A DNA stretch of 32,978 nucleotides from Candidatus Zixiibacteriota bacterium (GTDB lineage Bacteria > Zixibacteria > MSB-5A5 > GN15 > FEB-12): the NCBI GenBank assembly GCA_024275255.1, contig JAJRZL010000292.1, forward strand, positions 1 to 32,978, given 5' to 3'. Of this stretch, positions 1 to 9,112 are shown one piece after another; positions within the stretch are counted from its first letter, which is position 1; each line of letters begins with the position of its first letter. The translations under genes and the position numbers were made by a program. The notes beneath the pieces are model-generated. The model saw nothing but the letters and a program-made list of their open reading frames with translations, made no database searches and was not told the origin of the DNA.

Positions 1-1091
1 GGAAAAGTAAAACTCACATCTTTCAGTACCAGGTTGCCTTCTACCTCTTCGAAATGATTGCCGGTTCCGGTATCGGTAACCATTGGCGGTACTCGCTCAA
101 GTTCCTGCAACCGCTCAACCGAGACCCCCGACTGACGAGATTTGACCAAGAACTGCCCGATATCAAACATTGGGAAGATCAGCCATGTCACGTAGTAGAT
201 AAAGGTCACCATGTCACCTATCGAAAGATTGGCATACATGACACGGTAGCCACCGGCAAAAAGAACAATAACAATACCAAACTGCCAGATATAATCATAC
301 ATGGAATTGATAACCACGGTAACTTTGACAGCATCAATTTCAGCCTGTCGTCGTTCTGTGGCTGCCCTGGTAAACTTCGCTTTCTGTGCTTTTTCCCGCA
401 CGTATGCTTTTACCACCCGAATACCGGAAAAACAGGCTTCCATCACATCGTTAAATGTTGATATTTTCTTTTGCAGGTAGTCGTAACGCTTCTCAAGCAG
501 CGATGAACTGACAAAGAAAATAACAATAAGTATCGGCAATGGCACTGCTGTCCAGAGAGTCAGAATCGGGTCAATACTGGTCATCATGATAATAATAAAT
601 ATGACTGCCAGCAAAGCTTCATAAAGACGAAAAATCCCGGAACAGGCAAACCATGAAAGTTTTTCCGCAACGTCATCTGTCAGGCGAGTGACCAAATCGC
701 CGGTCCGAAACCGATTGAAAAAATCCGGTCCTTTGCAGGTGATGCCGTCAAACGCATTCTGTCGGAACAGCCACTCAAGACGCAGGTTCATCCATGCCCG
801 CCATGACTGGAAATACGCATACAACGTGTGTGAAATCAATCCAAGAAAAATAAATCCTATTGCAAATGATTCCATCGTACCCAGTCCCATTCGGGAACCG
901 ATACTGTTGATGACCTGTGCCAACCAATACGTTGATACCTTGCCGGTATTCAATAATTCAATGGTAAAGCCAATCAGCCGGGGAGTGAGCACCTGCAAGG
1001 CTACTTGTATCGGTGTTAAAAGTAACAATATCGCCAGTACATGGGGATATTTTCGATAATGTTTCAGAATCCAGACTAATTTATCGTACAT
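1..1091 (-). CDS. ABC transporter, permease plus start of ATPase domain (second half-transporter of a heterodimeric exporter), truncated at window start
   Basis: Manual reverse-complement translation from ATG at 1091 gives an open frame to the window edge: MYDKLVWILKHYRKYPHVLAILLLLTPIQVALQVLTPRLIG...NHFEEVEGNLVLKDVSFTF, an ABC exporter TMD running into the NBD start. Overlaps the end of the upstream ABC gene by 11 nt. Confidence 0.88.
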   Translation of the reverse strand, partial: MYDKLVWILKHYRKYPHVLAILLLLTPIQVALQVLTPRLIGFTIELLNTGKVSTYWLAQVINSIGSRMGLGTMESFAIGFIFLGLISHTLYAYFQSWRAWMNLRLEWLFRQNAFDGITCKGPDFFNRFRTGDLVTRLTDDVAEKLSWFACSGIFRLYEALLAVIFIIIMMTSIDPILTLWTAVPLPILIVIFFVSSSLLEKRYDYLQKKISTFNDVMEACFSGIRVVKAYVREKAQKAKFTRAATERRQAEIDAVKVTVVINSMYDYIWQFGIVIVLFAGGYRVMYANLSIGDMVTFIYYVTWLIFPMFDIGQFLVKSRQSGVSVERLQELERVPPMVTDTGTGNHFEEVEGNLVLKDVSFTF

Positions 1092-2904
1092 TGGCCATAA
1101 CTCCGTTTTTGGTATTGAACTGCAAATCGAACAGTCGGGCATAATATCCCTTCCCGGCGAGAAGTTCTCTATGCGTGCCACGTTCAATAATCTCACCATC
1201 CCGAATCACCAAAATCATATCTACATCGAGAATCGTTGACAGACGGTGCGCAATTATCAGTGAGGTTCTGCCTGCCATAAGCTTTTTCAGGGCAGTTTGT
1301 ATGCTCCGTTCTGTTTCCGGATCAACTGAGCTGGTGGCTTCATCGAGAATAAGTAAATCAGGATTGACCACCAGTGCCCTTGCAAACGAAAGCAATTGCC
1401 GTTCACCGCGGCTGAAATTGGAACCTTTTTCGGAAACTTCAGTTCGATAGCCTTCAGGTAGTTTCCGTACTATCGAGTCAGCTTCCACCGTTTTGCAGGC
1501 ATTCCGTATTTGTTCCTCTGACACAGAATCCGCTTCCAAGCCAATATTGGAGTTGATATCTCCCGGAAAGAGGATAATATCCTGCAATACGAGCCCAAAC
1601 CGCTTGCGCAGGTCGTCCCGGGTAATGGTCCGTATGTCGATACCATCAACGGTAATCCGTCCCTTTTGCGGGTCATACAAACGTAAGAGAAGCGATATCA
1701 CAGTTGTTTTTCCACCGCCGGTCACTCCTACCAGAGCAATACGTTTCCCGACCGGAATCGTGAACGAAACATCTTTGAGAACCCAGTTATCGTCATCGGT
1801 ATATGAAAACCAGACATGCTCAAAACGAATTTCTCTTGTCAGGTGTTTCCACGGTACTGGTTTCTTCGAGTCGGTTATCCGGGGAGCAACTGATAAAAGA
1901 GCGAATATCCTTCTTGCACCCGCAACACCTTTTTGCAGGATACCAAGTTGATCAGCAGTGCGCCCGATAGGCTCGAACTCTTTCCATACCAGCACAATAA
2001 ACATCACGATTGTCCCGGCTGTTATTCCCCACAGGGCCCCGGCAAGTAATACCAATCCGATTTTCACCCACTCGAAATAAAACAGGGTATTAAAGAAAAT
2101 ACATACGGCAATATTGACATACGCATCTTCGCTGAACTTTCGCTCGTTAGCATGATATACTTTCCGGCGGGCATAATCTCCTCGATTGAATATCTGAACA
2201 ATTGACATCCCTTGCAGGAACTCCGCCAATGTTGCAGTTACTTCCGCCATTCGTTTCCGAACTTCCAAAAAACGGTGGGTTGTTACTTTGTGGAATATCC
2301 AGATTAATAGAATCAGGATCGGTACTATTGAAATCAACGTCAATGCCAGTTGCCAATGGACAGAGAACATGACGGCATATATTCCCGCCATTAATATCAA
2401 GTCACCGATAACTAAGACCACCGTATTGGTAAACAACATACGGAGTGATTCGGTATCGGATTCCACTCGAGCCATTAACCGTCCCACTGGATGTCTGTCG
2501 AAAAAAGAGACATCGAGAGAAAGGATATGGTCAAACAGCTTTTGCTTTAATTCAAGCATGATATCCTGTCCCACTGTTTCCAGTTTGACACGGAGAATAT
2601 ATTGAAGTACCAGTATAATTATCTGAATCGCAGCTACTGCCAGGCTTATCCATAGTAATATTGTCAGGGGAGACCCTTCAGCGTTTCCGGTCAGCTGTTC
2701 TGTCAGTGGTCCATCCACTGCTTGTTTCAGCAGCCAGGGCCATACCAGGGAAAGACCGGAAACAGTAATGAGAAATATCAGGCATATAGCCAGTTGCGAA
2801 CGATGCTTTTTAAGGAAAGGTATCAGTAAGCTGAATGCTTTTCGGATACTTATTTCCTCTTCTTCTTGTGTATTTTTTTCGTCTTCATAAAATGCTGAAG
2901 TCAT
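1081..2904 (-). CDS. ABC transporter ATP-binding protein/permease (multidrug/lipid exporter type, MsbA/BmrA-like)
   Basis: 607 aa; N-terminal TM region, Walker A GVTGGGKTT, signature SRGERQLLSFARAL, Walker B LLILDEATSSVD, H-loop IIAHRLST. SD AGAGGA upstream of the ATG. Confidence 0.93.
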   Translation of the reverse strand: MTSAFYEDEKNTQEEEEISIRKAFSLLIPFLKKHRSQLAICLIFLITVSGLSLVWPWLLKQAVDGPLTEQLTGNAEGSPLTILLWISLAVAAIQIIILVLQYILRVKLETVGQDIMLELKQKLFDHILSLDVSFFDRHPVGRLMARVESDTESLRMLFTNTVVLVIGDLILMAGIYAVMFSVHWQLALTLISIVPILILLIWIFHKVTTHRFLEVRKRMAEVTATLAEFLQGMSIVQIFNRGDYARRKVYHANERKFSEDAYVNIAVCIFFNTLFYFEWVKIGLVLLAGALWGITAGTIVMFIVLVWKEFEPIGRTADQLGILQKGVAGARRIFALLSVAPRITDSKKPVPWKHLTREIRFEHVWFSYTDDDNWVLKDVSFTIPVGKRIALVGVTGGGKTTVISLLLRLYDPQKGRITVDGIDIRTITRDDLRKRFGLVLQDIILFPGDINSNIGLEADSVSEEQIRNACKTVEADSIVRKLPEGYRTEVSEKGSNFSRGERQLLSFARALVVNPDLLILDEATSSVDPETERSIQTALKKLMAGRTSLIIAHRLSTILDVDMILVIRDGEIIERGTHRELLAGKGYYARLFDLQFNTKNGVMANVR

Positions 2905-2961
2905 TTTTTATCCTCTTACCTGGGACTATCGGGTTTTGCCGTGACCGTTTGTCCGAAGCAG

Positions 2962-2997
2962 AAAAAACCCGCCGAACTTTCAAAGTCACGGCGGGTT
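2962..2997 (-). terminator. Intrinsic terminator between the leader ORF and the ABC exporter genes (candidate attenuator)
   Basis: On - strand: AACCCGCCG-tgactttgaaagtt-CGGCGGGTT followed by a T-run (TTTTTT). 9-bp stem. Confidence 0.85.
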
Positions 2998-3019
2998 GAC
3001 AACTTACTGCGTATGTTTT

Positions 3020-3097
3020 CTACAATAGCAGATACACTACTCCCGCCGCAAAGGGATACCCTTGAGGAGAAATCAAATTAAGCCTGGTATTTGCCAT
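3020..3097 (-). CDS. 25-aa candidate leader peptide MANTRLNLISPQGYPFAAGVVYLLL
   Basis: - strand ATG at 3097 preceded by AAAGGAGG with a 7-nt spacer, TAG at 3020-3022. Lies directly between a near-consensus promoter and an intrinsic terminator. Below the length cutoff of the supplied ORF track. Confidence 0.7.
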   Translation of the reverse strand: MANTRLNLISPQGYPFAAGVVYLLL

Positions 3098-3152
3098 GTT
3101 ATGTCCTCCTTTGCAAACGGTTTAATTCTACGTTCTTTGGTTAAGTACGACA

Positions 3153-3180
3153 ATGATAGTAATAAGATTCATCATGTCAA
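3153..3180 (-). promoter_or_regulatory. Sigma-70-type promoter for the leader ORF/ABC exporter transcript
   Basis: - strand TTGACA (3180-3175), 16-nt spacer, TATCAT (3158-3153). About 50 nt of predicted 5'UTR before the ATG at 3097. Confidence 0.65.
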
Positions 3181-3544
3181 ACACTTTTTGAAAAAAAAGA
3201 ATAAAAGATTTATCAATCTACTAATTAGTTGTAACTTGCCTGATGAAGCTGTTGCAATTTAGAAAACACACCCTGGCATATTTACCATTTGAATATTTCA
3301 AGCCCTGATTCTCATATTTTTTATAATGGCAAGAGAGGGGAACTATCATCATCACACAGAACCCGCATGGTTTTCCCGGATAAGTAGGAAAAGATTTCTT
3401 TTTTACTCGTACCTGATATTAACAGATAACAGGGGTTGGTTTGTTTAACGCATTGTACAATAGTGGGTTATGAGATTGTCGCTGGTGATGGCATGGCTGT
3501 TGCTCAACTGGATGTCGGAAAAGTAGCTTTTTATGGAGTAATGT

Positions 3545-4354
3545 GTGTCTGAAGCTGAAGAAAAAAACGAGAAACAGGAACAAGCTGAGACCAAATCAGA
3601 GGAAAAAGCTCCTGCTAAAAAGAGTGGTCTTCTGAAATACATTATCATCGGTGTCGGTGCTATTGTTCTTATTGCCGGTGTGGCGTTTGGGGTGCTGATG
3701 TTTACCGGTAGTCCAGAACCTGCACCTGAAAATCAGACCGAACAAACAGCCCAGGCGGATGACAATACCGATCACCAAACCGATGCCACTCACCCTGAAG
3801 AAGAGTCGGCTCACGACGGTGATACTGAACATGGTGATATGATTCCTCAGGATGACGGAGAAATGCCGGAAAGCCTTCTTGCTGCTGCCGCTGAAGAGAT
3901 GGATAAAAAAATGCTTGATGTCATCAATGAAAACCTTGCCGCCCTTGACTGGCAGCCGGATCCGAGTGAGCTGGAAGGGGCAGATATTGGTATGTCGGTA
4001 GAAGATTCTCTTAAAGAAGTAAACTGGCTGGAAGAAGAAAAAGCAAAAATAGAAAAACGGAAAAAAGAACTGGATAAACGCGAAAAAGAGCTCAACAAGC
4101 TCAACCGCGAGGTAACCCAAAAGTTACTTCGTCTTGAACAGGCAGAATCGACCCGGGTCAACAATTTAGCAAAGTTATATGATAGTATGGACCCGCGATC
4201 GGTTGCCCGTTTGATGGCTAATCTTGATGATGCAACTGTTGTTTCGATAATCCCGAGGATGAAAACCAAGAATGCCTCGGCAGTGCTGCAACTGCTGCCG
4301 GCAAAGCGGGCTGCCCGTTTGTCCAAGCAAATGATTACGATTGCTGAAAAATAA
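3545..4354 (+). CDS. MotE-like/MgtE-N-domain flagellar protein with one N-terminal TM helix
   Basis: Charged N-terminus, TM helix LLKYIIIGVGAIVLIAGVAFGVLMF, coiled coil, C-terminal RLMANLDDATVVSIIPRMKTKNASAVLQLLPAKRAARLSKQM typical of MgtE_N/FliG-like folds. First gene before fliK. GTG start with GGAG SD. Confidence 0.75.
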   Translation: MSEAEEKNEKQEQAETKSEEKAPAKKSGLLKYIIIGVGAIVLIAGVAFGVLMFTGSPEPAPENQTEQTAQADDNTDHQTDATHPEEESAHDGDTEHGDMIPQDDGEMPESLLAAAAEEMDKKMLDVINENLAALDWQPDPSELEGADIGMSVEDSLKEVNWLEEEKAKIEKRKKELDKREKELNKLNREVTQKLLRLEQAESTRVNNLAKLYDSMDPRSVARLMANLDDATVVSIIPRMKTKNASAVLQLLPAKRAARLSKQMITIAEK

Positions 4355-4356
4355 GT

Positions 4357-5865
4357 ATGAACACAGGTACGGCACAGATAGCTGATTTATTACTGGGTAT
4401 TGCTCCTCCATCAGGAGGAGTGCCATCCGGTGCTGGTGGGGGGGAGAAAGGAGCCTCACTTTTCGGCGATGTTATAAGCGGCATGATGCGTTCCTCTCAG
4501 CTGCAGGGTCTCAATGTAGATAATCTGCTTATGGCTGGTGATTCTGTTCTGGAGAAGAACGATAATCCCATATTGAATGAATTACTGCAGCAGATTATAC
4601 ATGCTGGTGAGAACGAGGGGCTGTTGGCTGTTCAGGATGATGTGTCAACTGTCTATCCTGCGGATAATCAGCAATCCGTACAAGGGAAAACTCCCCACCC
4701 GACTCAACCGGGTGCTGTTGCTCTTATGCCATTACAGGCTCCATTGTCATCAATGCCGGTAAACGAGTTTGTGCGTGATATTATCGATGGCAACATAACC
4801 GAATTACAACCCGGCAGGTACGAAGTACAGAATATTACTTTCCAGGGCGACACGGTTCAGCTTGACGTATCGCCACTTGATAAAACCGGTACGGCTATTC
4901 GCATTTCTCTTCCTTCGGACAAACTGATTTCGGGTATGGCGAACTCCCAACAGGTTGCTGTTGCCGGGCAGGAACGAGCAGTGCTTGAGAATTATTTGGC
5001 GAAGCTTGATGTCAAAGAGCTTGTCATCACGATTAACAATACTACATCGCATCAAACGGCAATATCGCCGGATAGTGAAGTCGGGGTGGAAATAATCGCA
5101 GTTAATGCTGGGCAGTTGGTTTCGTTAAAAGCCCGCATGACACAGCGTGACATCAATGCCCGTACGCAGCTCATGACAACCAAAAATGTCAGTGCTGATA
5201 ACACAGAAAATACTCTTCTATCCGTTCCGTCGTTCAAACCGATACAAAAACTTGAATCGACCACACAAAGTGAACTGGATTGGTTTAACAAGCAAAATAC
5301 CTGGGATAACAAGAGTAAACATACTCAACTAATGGAAGTTGATGCTGGCAGTAGTCAGTCAGGAGTGATTAATGCCCAACTAACAGGTCACAATACCGAA
5401 TCGACTGTATCCAGTCGCATGATTCCACAGACAGTACGGTTTACTCTGCCGGATAACCTGGCAACCACATTGCGTCCCAACGGCCATTCAATCCAGCTTC
5501 GTATTGAACCGGAACATCTCGGACCGGCTCGACTGAGCCTGACATTACAGCATAATCGTCTCAGGGCGGTTGTAACTGTGGAAACACATCAGGCACAGGC
5601 GATATTGGAGAGGTCGTTGGATAAACTGCATAACACGCTAAGTCAAGCGGGAGTGCAGGTTGATTATATAGATGTCAATGTGGACCCCAGACAGAGCGGT
5701 GATCAGCTATTCAGGCAAGATGCCCGTCCCGATTACAAACGGGTTCCGTTGTCGTCGTTGTCGATGATTGATGGTGAATCGGATATGGTACAAAATACCA
5801 TATCAGTAAGCAGGTATTCACCAGCATCATATATAAATACAAATGGACTGAATATATTAGCATAG
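4357..5865 (+). CDS. fliK: Flagellar hook-length control protein FliK
   Basis: Low-complexity N-terminus; C-terminal Flg_hook signature LRIEPEHLGPARLSLTLQHNRLRAVVTVETHQAQAILERSLDKLHNTLSQAGVQVDYIDVNV; position before flgD. Confidence 0.88.
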   Translation: MNTGTAQIADLLLGIAPPSGGVPSGAGGGEKGASLFGDVISGMMRSSQLQGLNVDNLLMAGDSVLEKNDNPILNELLQQIIHAGENEGLLAVQDDVSTVYPADNQQSVQGKTPHPTQPGAVALMPLQAPLSSMPVNEFVRDIIDGNITELQPGRYEVQNITFQGDTVQLDVSPLDKTGTAIRISLPSDKLISGMANSQQVAVAGQERAVLENYLAKLDVKELVITINNTTSHQTAISPDSEVGVEIIAVNAGQLVSLKARMTQRDINARTQLMTTKNVSADNTENTLLSVPSFKPIQKLESTTQSELDWFNKQNTWDNKSKHTQLMEVDAGSSQSGVINAQLTGHNTESTVSSRMIPQTVRFTLPDNLATTLRPNGHSIQLRIEPEHLGPARLSLTLQHNRLRAVVTVETHQAQAILERSLDKLHNTLSQAGVQVDYIDVNVDPRQSGDQLFRQDARPDYKRVPLSSLSMIDGESDMVQNTISVSRYSPASYINTNGLNILA

Positions 5866-5874
5866 GAGAATAGT

Positions 5875-6573
5875 ATGGATCCCATCACCGGAACAGGAAA
5901 CGGTTTAGTACCATCAACCAATAATTCCCCTCTTTCGAGCGGTGTAAACAGTACTTTGGGGAAAGATGATTTCCTCCAGTTACTGGTAACAAAACTGCAA
6001 AATCAGGATCCGCTGAATCCGATGCAGGATGAGGATTTCATTGCGCAATTGGCACAATTTTCATCGTTGGAGCAGATGACCAATATAGCGGATGGTATTG
6101 CCAAGTCGAATCAATGGGATTACCTGCAGATGCAGTCCATCAACAATGTCATGGCGGCGAGTTTGATTGGGAAGAATGTCGAAGCTGACTTTGGCGGGTT
6201 GTATTATGACGGCAAATCCTCACCTGAGATAACGTTCTCTCTCGATAAATATGCCGACGAATTACAAATAACAATCAAGGACTCCAGTGGCAATGTGGTC
6301 TCAACCCTGACCGAGAAAAACCTCGATCCGGGGAAACATACATTTGAATGGGACGGGCGTGACCTCCAGTCGAATATGGTTGATCCCGGATTGTATTCGG
6401 TTGAAATATCGGCGGTTGATGGCTCCGGTAACTCTTTCAATCCAAGTCAAAAAATGACCGGGACTGTTGAAGCTGTTACGTACCGTGATGGCTCAGCGTA
6501 CTTCATGGTCAATGGCATGGAGATACCGTTTGGTGATGTCCGGGCGATTATCGATCCGGAAGATACAAATTAA
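5875..6573 (+). CDS. flgD: Flagellar hook assembly protein FlgD
   Basis: LGKDDFLQLLVTKLQNQDPLNPMQDEDFIAQLAQFSSLEQM signature; FlgD Ig-like/tudor C-terminus. Confidence 0.95.
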   Translation: MDPITGTGNGLVPSTNNSPLSSGVNSTLGKDDFLQLLVTKLQNQDPLNPMQDEDFIAQLAQFSSLEQMTNIADGIAKSNQWDYLQMQSINNVMAASLIGKNVEADFGGLYYDGKSSPEITFSLDKYADELQITIKDSSGNVVSTLTEKNLDPGKHTFEWDGRDLQSNMVDPGLYSVEISAVDGSGNSFNPSQKMTGTVEAVTYRDGSAYFMVNGMEIPFGDVRAIIDPEDTN

Positions 6574-6605
6574 GTGGGAACTATTAAAACACGGTAGATA
6601 GGATT

Positions 6606-7007
6606 ATGAAGGTTCAACAATCAATATCGATAGCACAGCGTCAGCAGCCGGTAAATCTACTGGATGTTGTTCAACGAGGGAAAGCCCAGTCGGGAAATAT
6701 TGAACGGGGTATATCGTTTAAGGATATGTTCTCCCGGGAATTGGCGAACAACCGGAAACTTGTGTTTTCCAAACATGCCGAACAGCGGTTATTTTCCCGT
6801 GGTATATCTCTCTCTGACGATATGATACATCGTATTGCTGATGCTGTAGATCAGGCAAATATAAAAGGTTCGCGGCAGACATTGATTCTCACCGATGATT
6901 CTGCGCTGGTCGTATCGGTAAAGAACCGGACAGTCATTACTGCTTTCGATAAAAATAACCTTCGAGAGGGAGTGGTCACCTCGATTGATTCAGCGGTGAT
7001 ACTTTAA
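6606..7007 (+). CDS. Flagellar operon protein of the TIGR02530 type
   Basis: 133 aa; FSKHAEQRLFSRGISLSD...LILTDDSALVVSVKNRTVITAF; located between flgD and flgE as in other flagellar operons. Confidence 0.8.
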   Translation: MKVQQSISIAQRQQPVNLLDVVQRGKAQSGNIERGISFKDMFSRELANNRKLVFSKHAEQRLFSRGISLSDDMIHRIADAVDQANIKGSRQTLILTDDSALVVSVKNRTVITAFDKNNLREGVVTSIDSAVIL

Positions 7008-7022
7008 CGTGGAAAATGAGAA

Positions 7023-7121
7023 ATGAATATACAGCGAAATAATAACAACCATGACAGAAGGCCGGACTTCATTATGATGGAGAGGCTTATCTGTGAACGT
7101 ATGGAGGAAACTACATCATGA
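7023..7121 (+). CDS. Possible 32-aa small ORF overlapping the flgE start (ATGA overlap)
   Basis: MNIQRNNNNHDRRPDFIMMERLICERMEETTS*; its TGA overlaps the flgE ATG at 7118. SD for this ORF is weak. Confidence 0.25.
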   Translation: MNIQRNNNNHDRRPDFIMMERLICERMEETTS

Positions 7122-9064
7122 TGGCGTCATTGTATGCAGGTGTATCTGGTCTGAAAAACCACCAGGTGAAAATGAATGTGATAGGTAACAATATCGCAAA
7201 CATCAACACTATTGGTTTTCAGGCGAGTCGTGTAAATTTTCAGGAAGCATTGGTACAGACATTCCGTGGAGCCGGCAGGCCATCGTCAGTGAGTGGTGGT
7301 ACCAACCCGGTACAGCTTGGTTTGGGAATGGAAGTCGGTGCGATTGATACCTTGTTCAAACAGGGTGGTTTGGAAACAACAGGACAAATCACCGACCTTG
7401 CTATTCAGGGTTCGGGATTCTTTGTCCTTGGTGATGCGAATGATAACAAATTTTACACTCGTGCCGGGGCGTTTGGGTTTGATGCAGATGCAACCCTCGT
7501 GGACCCGGCAACCGGGTTGTACGTATTGGGGAAAATGGCTGATTCTTCAGGGGAAATTCCTGCATTGGCAACAACCGGGAAGATAACCCTGCCGTTTGGT
7601 CAACAGGACCCGGCGCGTGCAACGGAAACAGTGTGGCTGTCCAATAACCTTGATGCCTCGGCTACGGATGCCGTTGCAAGACTTTCCGATCCGGACGGCT
7701 CGAGTGTTATTCTCGTTTCGGGAACGGCTGTTGATGGAGTTGGGGGCACGCACTCTGTACGGATTACCGGGAATCAGGCAACCAATGATTCTTTCACCAG
7801 CTCAACCTCGGGGTTATCCGGGAACCAAACCCTGGGAAGCCTGGCAACACCGGTGACGGATTTCTCTGATTTTACCATTACTGTTGATGGTACGAATACT
7901 GAAACAATCTCAGGTCTTTCTGCGGATACCACAATTGATGAGCTCATCTCGGCGATTAACCAAACTGACGGTATTACCGCGCGTTTGACAACAGCCGGTG
8001 CCATAGAAATTGTTCGTGATCGTGCAGGTGCCAGCACTTCGTATAACTTCGTATCTTCGAATGCAACAGCCGGTGATGTACTGAATGTCATCTTCGGGGT
8101 TGCTGACGGCAGCCAGATGCAGTCAAGTGGTGGTACGGCAACAACGCTTGTCGCTGTTGATACCTTTACTCCCGATGTCGGCACCGGTTCAGCAGCCGGT
8201 CCGGTAGTAACTAATCTTGACCTCGTGTTTGATGAAAACACCGGTATCGTTACCGGGCTCAGTGGACTTGGCGGTGGTGGAGTACAGATTTCAGCCGGTG
8301 CTTCCGGTATTACTTCTACCGGCGCCGATACACTGGATATTGTGACCGAATCGACTGTTCATACGACGTCAATTAGTGTCTTTGATTCTCAGGGTGGAAA
8401 GCATACGATTTCGATACAATTTTTCAAATCTATTATCCCCAACCGCTGGGAATGGAAAGTTTCCACTCTTGGAAATGAGATTATCAATTCCGGCGGTAAC
8501 GGGTATGTACAGTTCAACGGTGATGGTTCCCTGAGTGCGTTTGAATATAACGGGAGCGCTGACACACTTACCATTGATCCGAATAATGGTGCCGACAGCA
8601 TGCGTATTTCATTCAATGCCGGAACAGCGCTTAACTTTGATGGTCTGACCGGTTTTGCATCCGGGCAGCACACGGCATCGCTGGTTCGACAGGATGGCTA
8701 TGGTGTCGGTATTCTGCAGAAGATAGCCATTGATAAAGCTGGAAATATATCGGGTATCTTTACCAATGGTGTGACCCGTTTGCTGGCTCAAATTGTGCTG
8801 GCGGACTTCTTCAATGAAGCCGGGTTGCGGAAAGCCGGAAAATCCATGTACCAGGAATCGGCAAACTCCGGGAATGCAGTTGAGGGCACAGCAGGGAATA
8901 CAGTGTCTGGTGAGATATTCTCAGGTGCGCTCGAATCTTCATCGGTGGATGTAGCTGAAGAGTTTACCAGCATGATTACCGCTCAACGTGGATTCCAGGC
9001 TAATGCAAGGATTATTACAACATCGGACAGTATGCTCGATGAATTGGTAAATATTAAACGATAG
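7118..9064 (+). CDS. flgE: Flagellar hook protein FlgE
   Basis: N-term MASLYAGVSGLKNHQVKMNVIGNNIANINTIGFQASRVNFQEAL; C-term SSVDVAEEFTSMITAQRGFQANARIITTSDSMLDELVNIKR. SD GGAGG upstream. Confidence 0.96.
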   Translation: MMASLYAGVSGLKNHQVKMNVIGNNIANINTIGFQASRVNFQEALVQTFRGAGRPSSVSGGTNPVQLGLGMEVGAIDTLFKQGGLETTGQITDLAIQGSGFFVLGDANDNKFYTRAGAFGFDADATLVDPATGLYVLGKMADSSGEIPALATTGKITLPFGQQDPARATETVWLSNNLDASATDAVARLSDPDGSSVILVSGTAVDGVGGTHSVRITGNQATNDSFTSSTSGLSGNQTLGSLATPVTDFSDFTITVDGTNTETISGLSADTTIDELISAINQTDGITARLTTAGAIEIVRDRAGASTSYNFVSSNATAGDVLNVIFGVADGSQMQSSGGTATTLVAVDTFTPDVGTGSAAGPVVTNLDLVFDENTGIVTGLSGLGGGGVQISAGASGITSTGADTLDIVTESTVHTTSISVFDSQGGKHTISIQFFKSIIPNRWEWKVSTLGNEIINSGGNGYVQFNGDGSLSAFEYNGSADTLTIDPNNGADSMRISFNAGTALNFDGLTGFASGQHTASLVRQDGYGVGILQKIAIDKAGNISGIFTNGVTRLLAQIVLADFFNEAGLRKAGKSMYQESANSGNAVEGTAGNTVSGEIFSGALESSSVDVAEEFTSMITAQRGFQANARIITTSDSMLDELVNIKR

Positions 9065-9112
9065 AGGTAAGAAAATAACAACTCAGGTTTCGAAGCACCT
9101 TCATACAGAACA

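Noticed and set aside
54-1059. + strand ORFs at 54-461 and 688-1059
   Set aside because: Antisense to the ABC transporter frame that is open on the - strand from 1091 to the window edge.
3270-3300. CTGGCATATTTACCATTTGAA as a possible sigma-54 (-24/-12) site for the flagellar operon
   Set aside because: The -12 TTGC element is missing and the spacing is wrong.
3470-3526. 18-aa ORF MRLSLVMAWLLLNWMSEK just upstream of the MotE-like gene
   Set aside because: No clear SD and very short; insufficient support.
3596-4326. Long - strand ORFs (174 aa, 159 aa) antisense to the MotE-like gene
   Set aside because: Composition mirrors the codon usage of the + gene (Phe/Ser-rich shadow ORFs); no SD or family signature.
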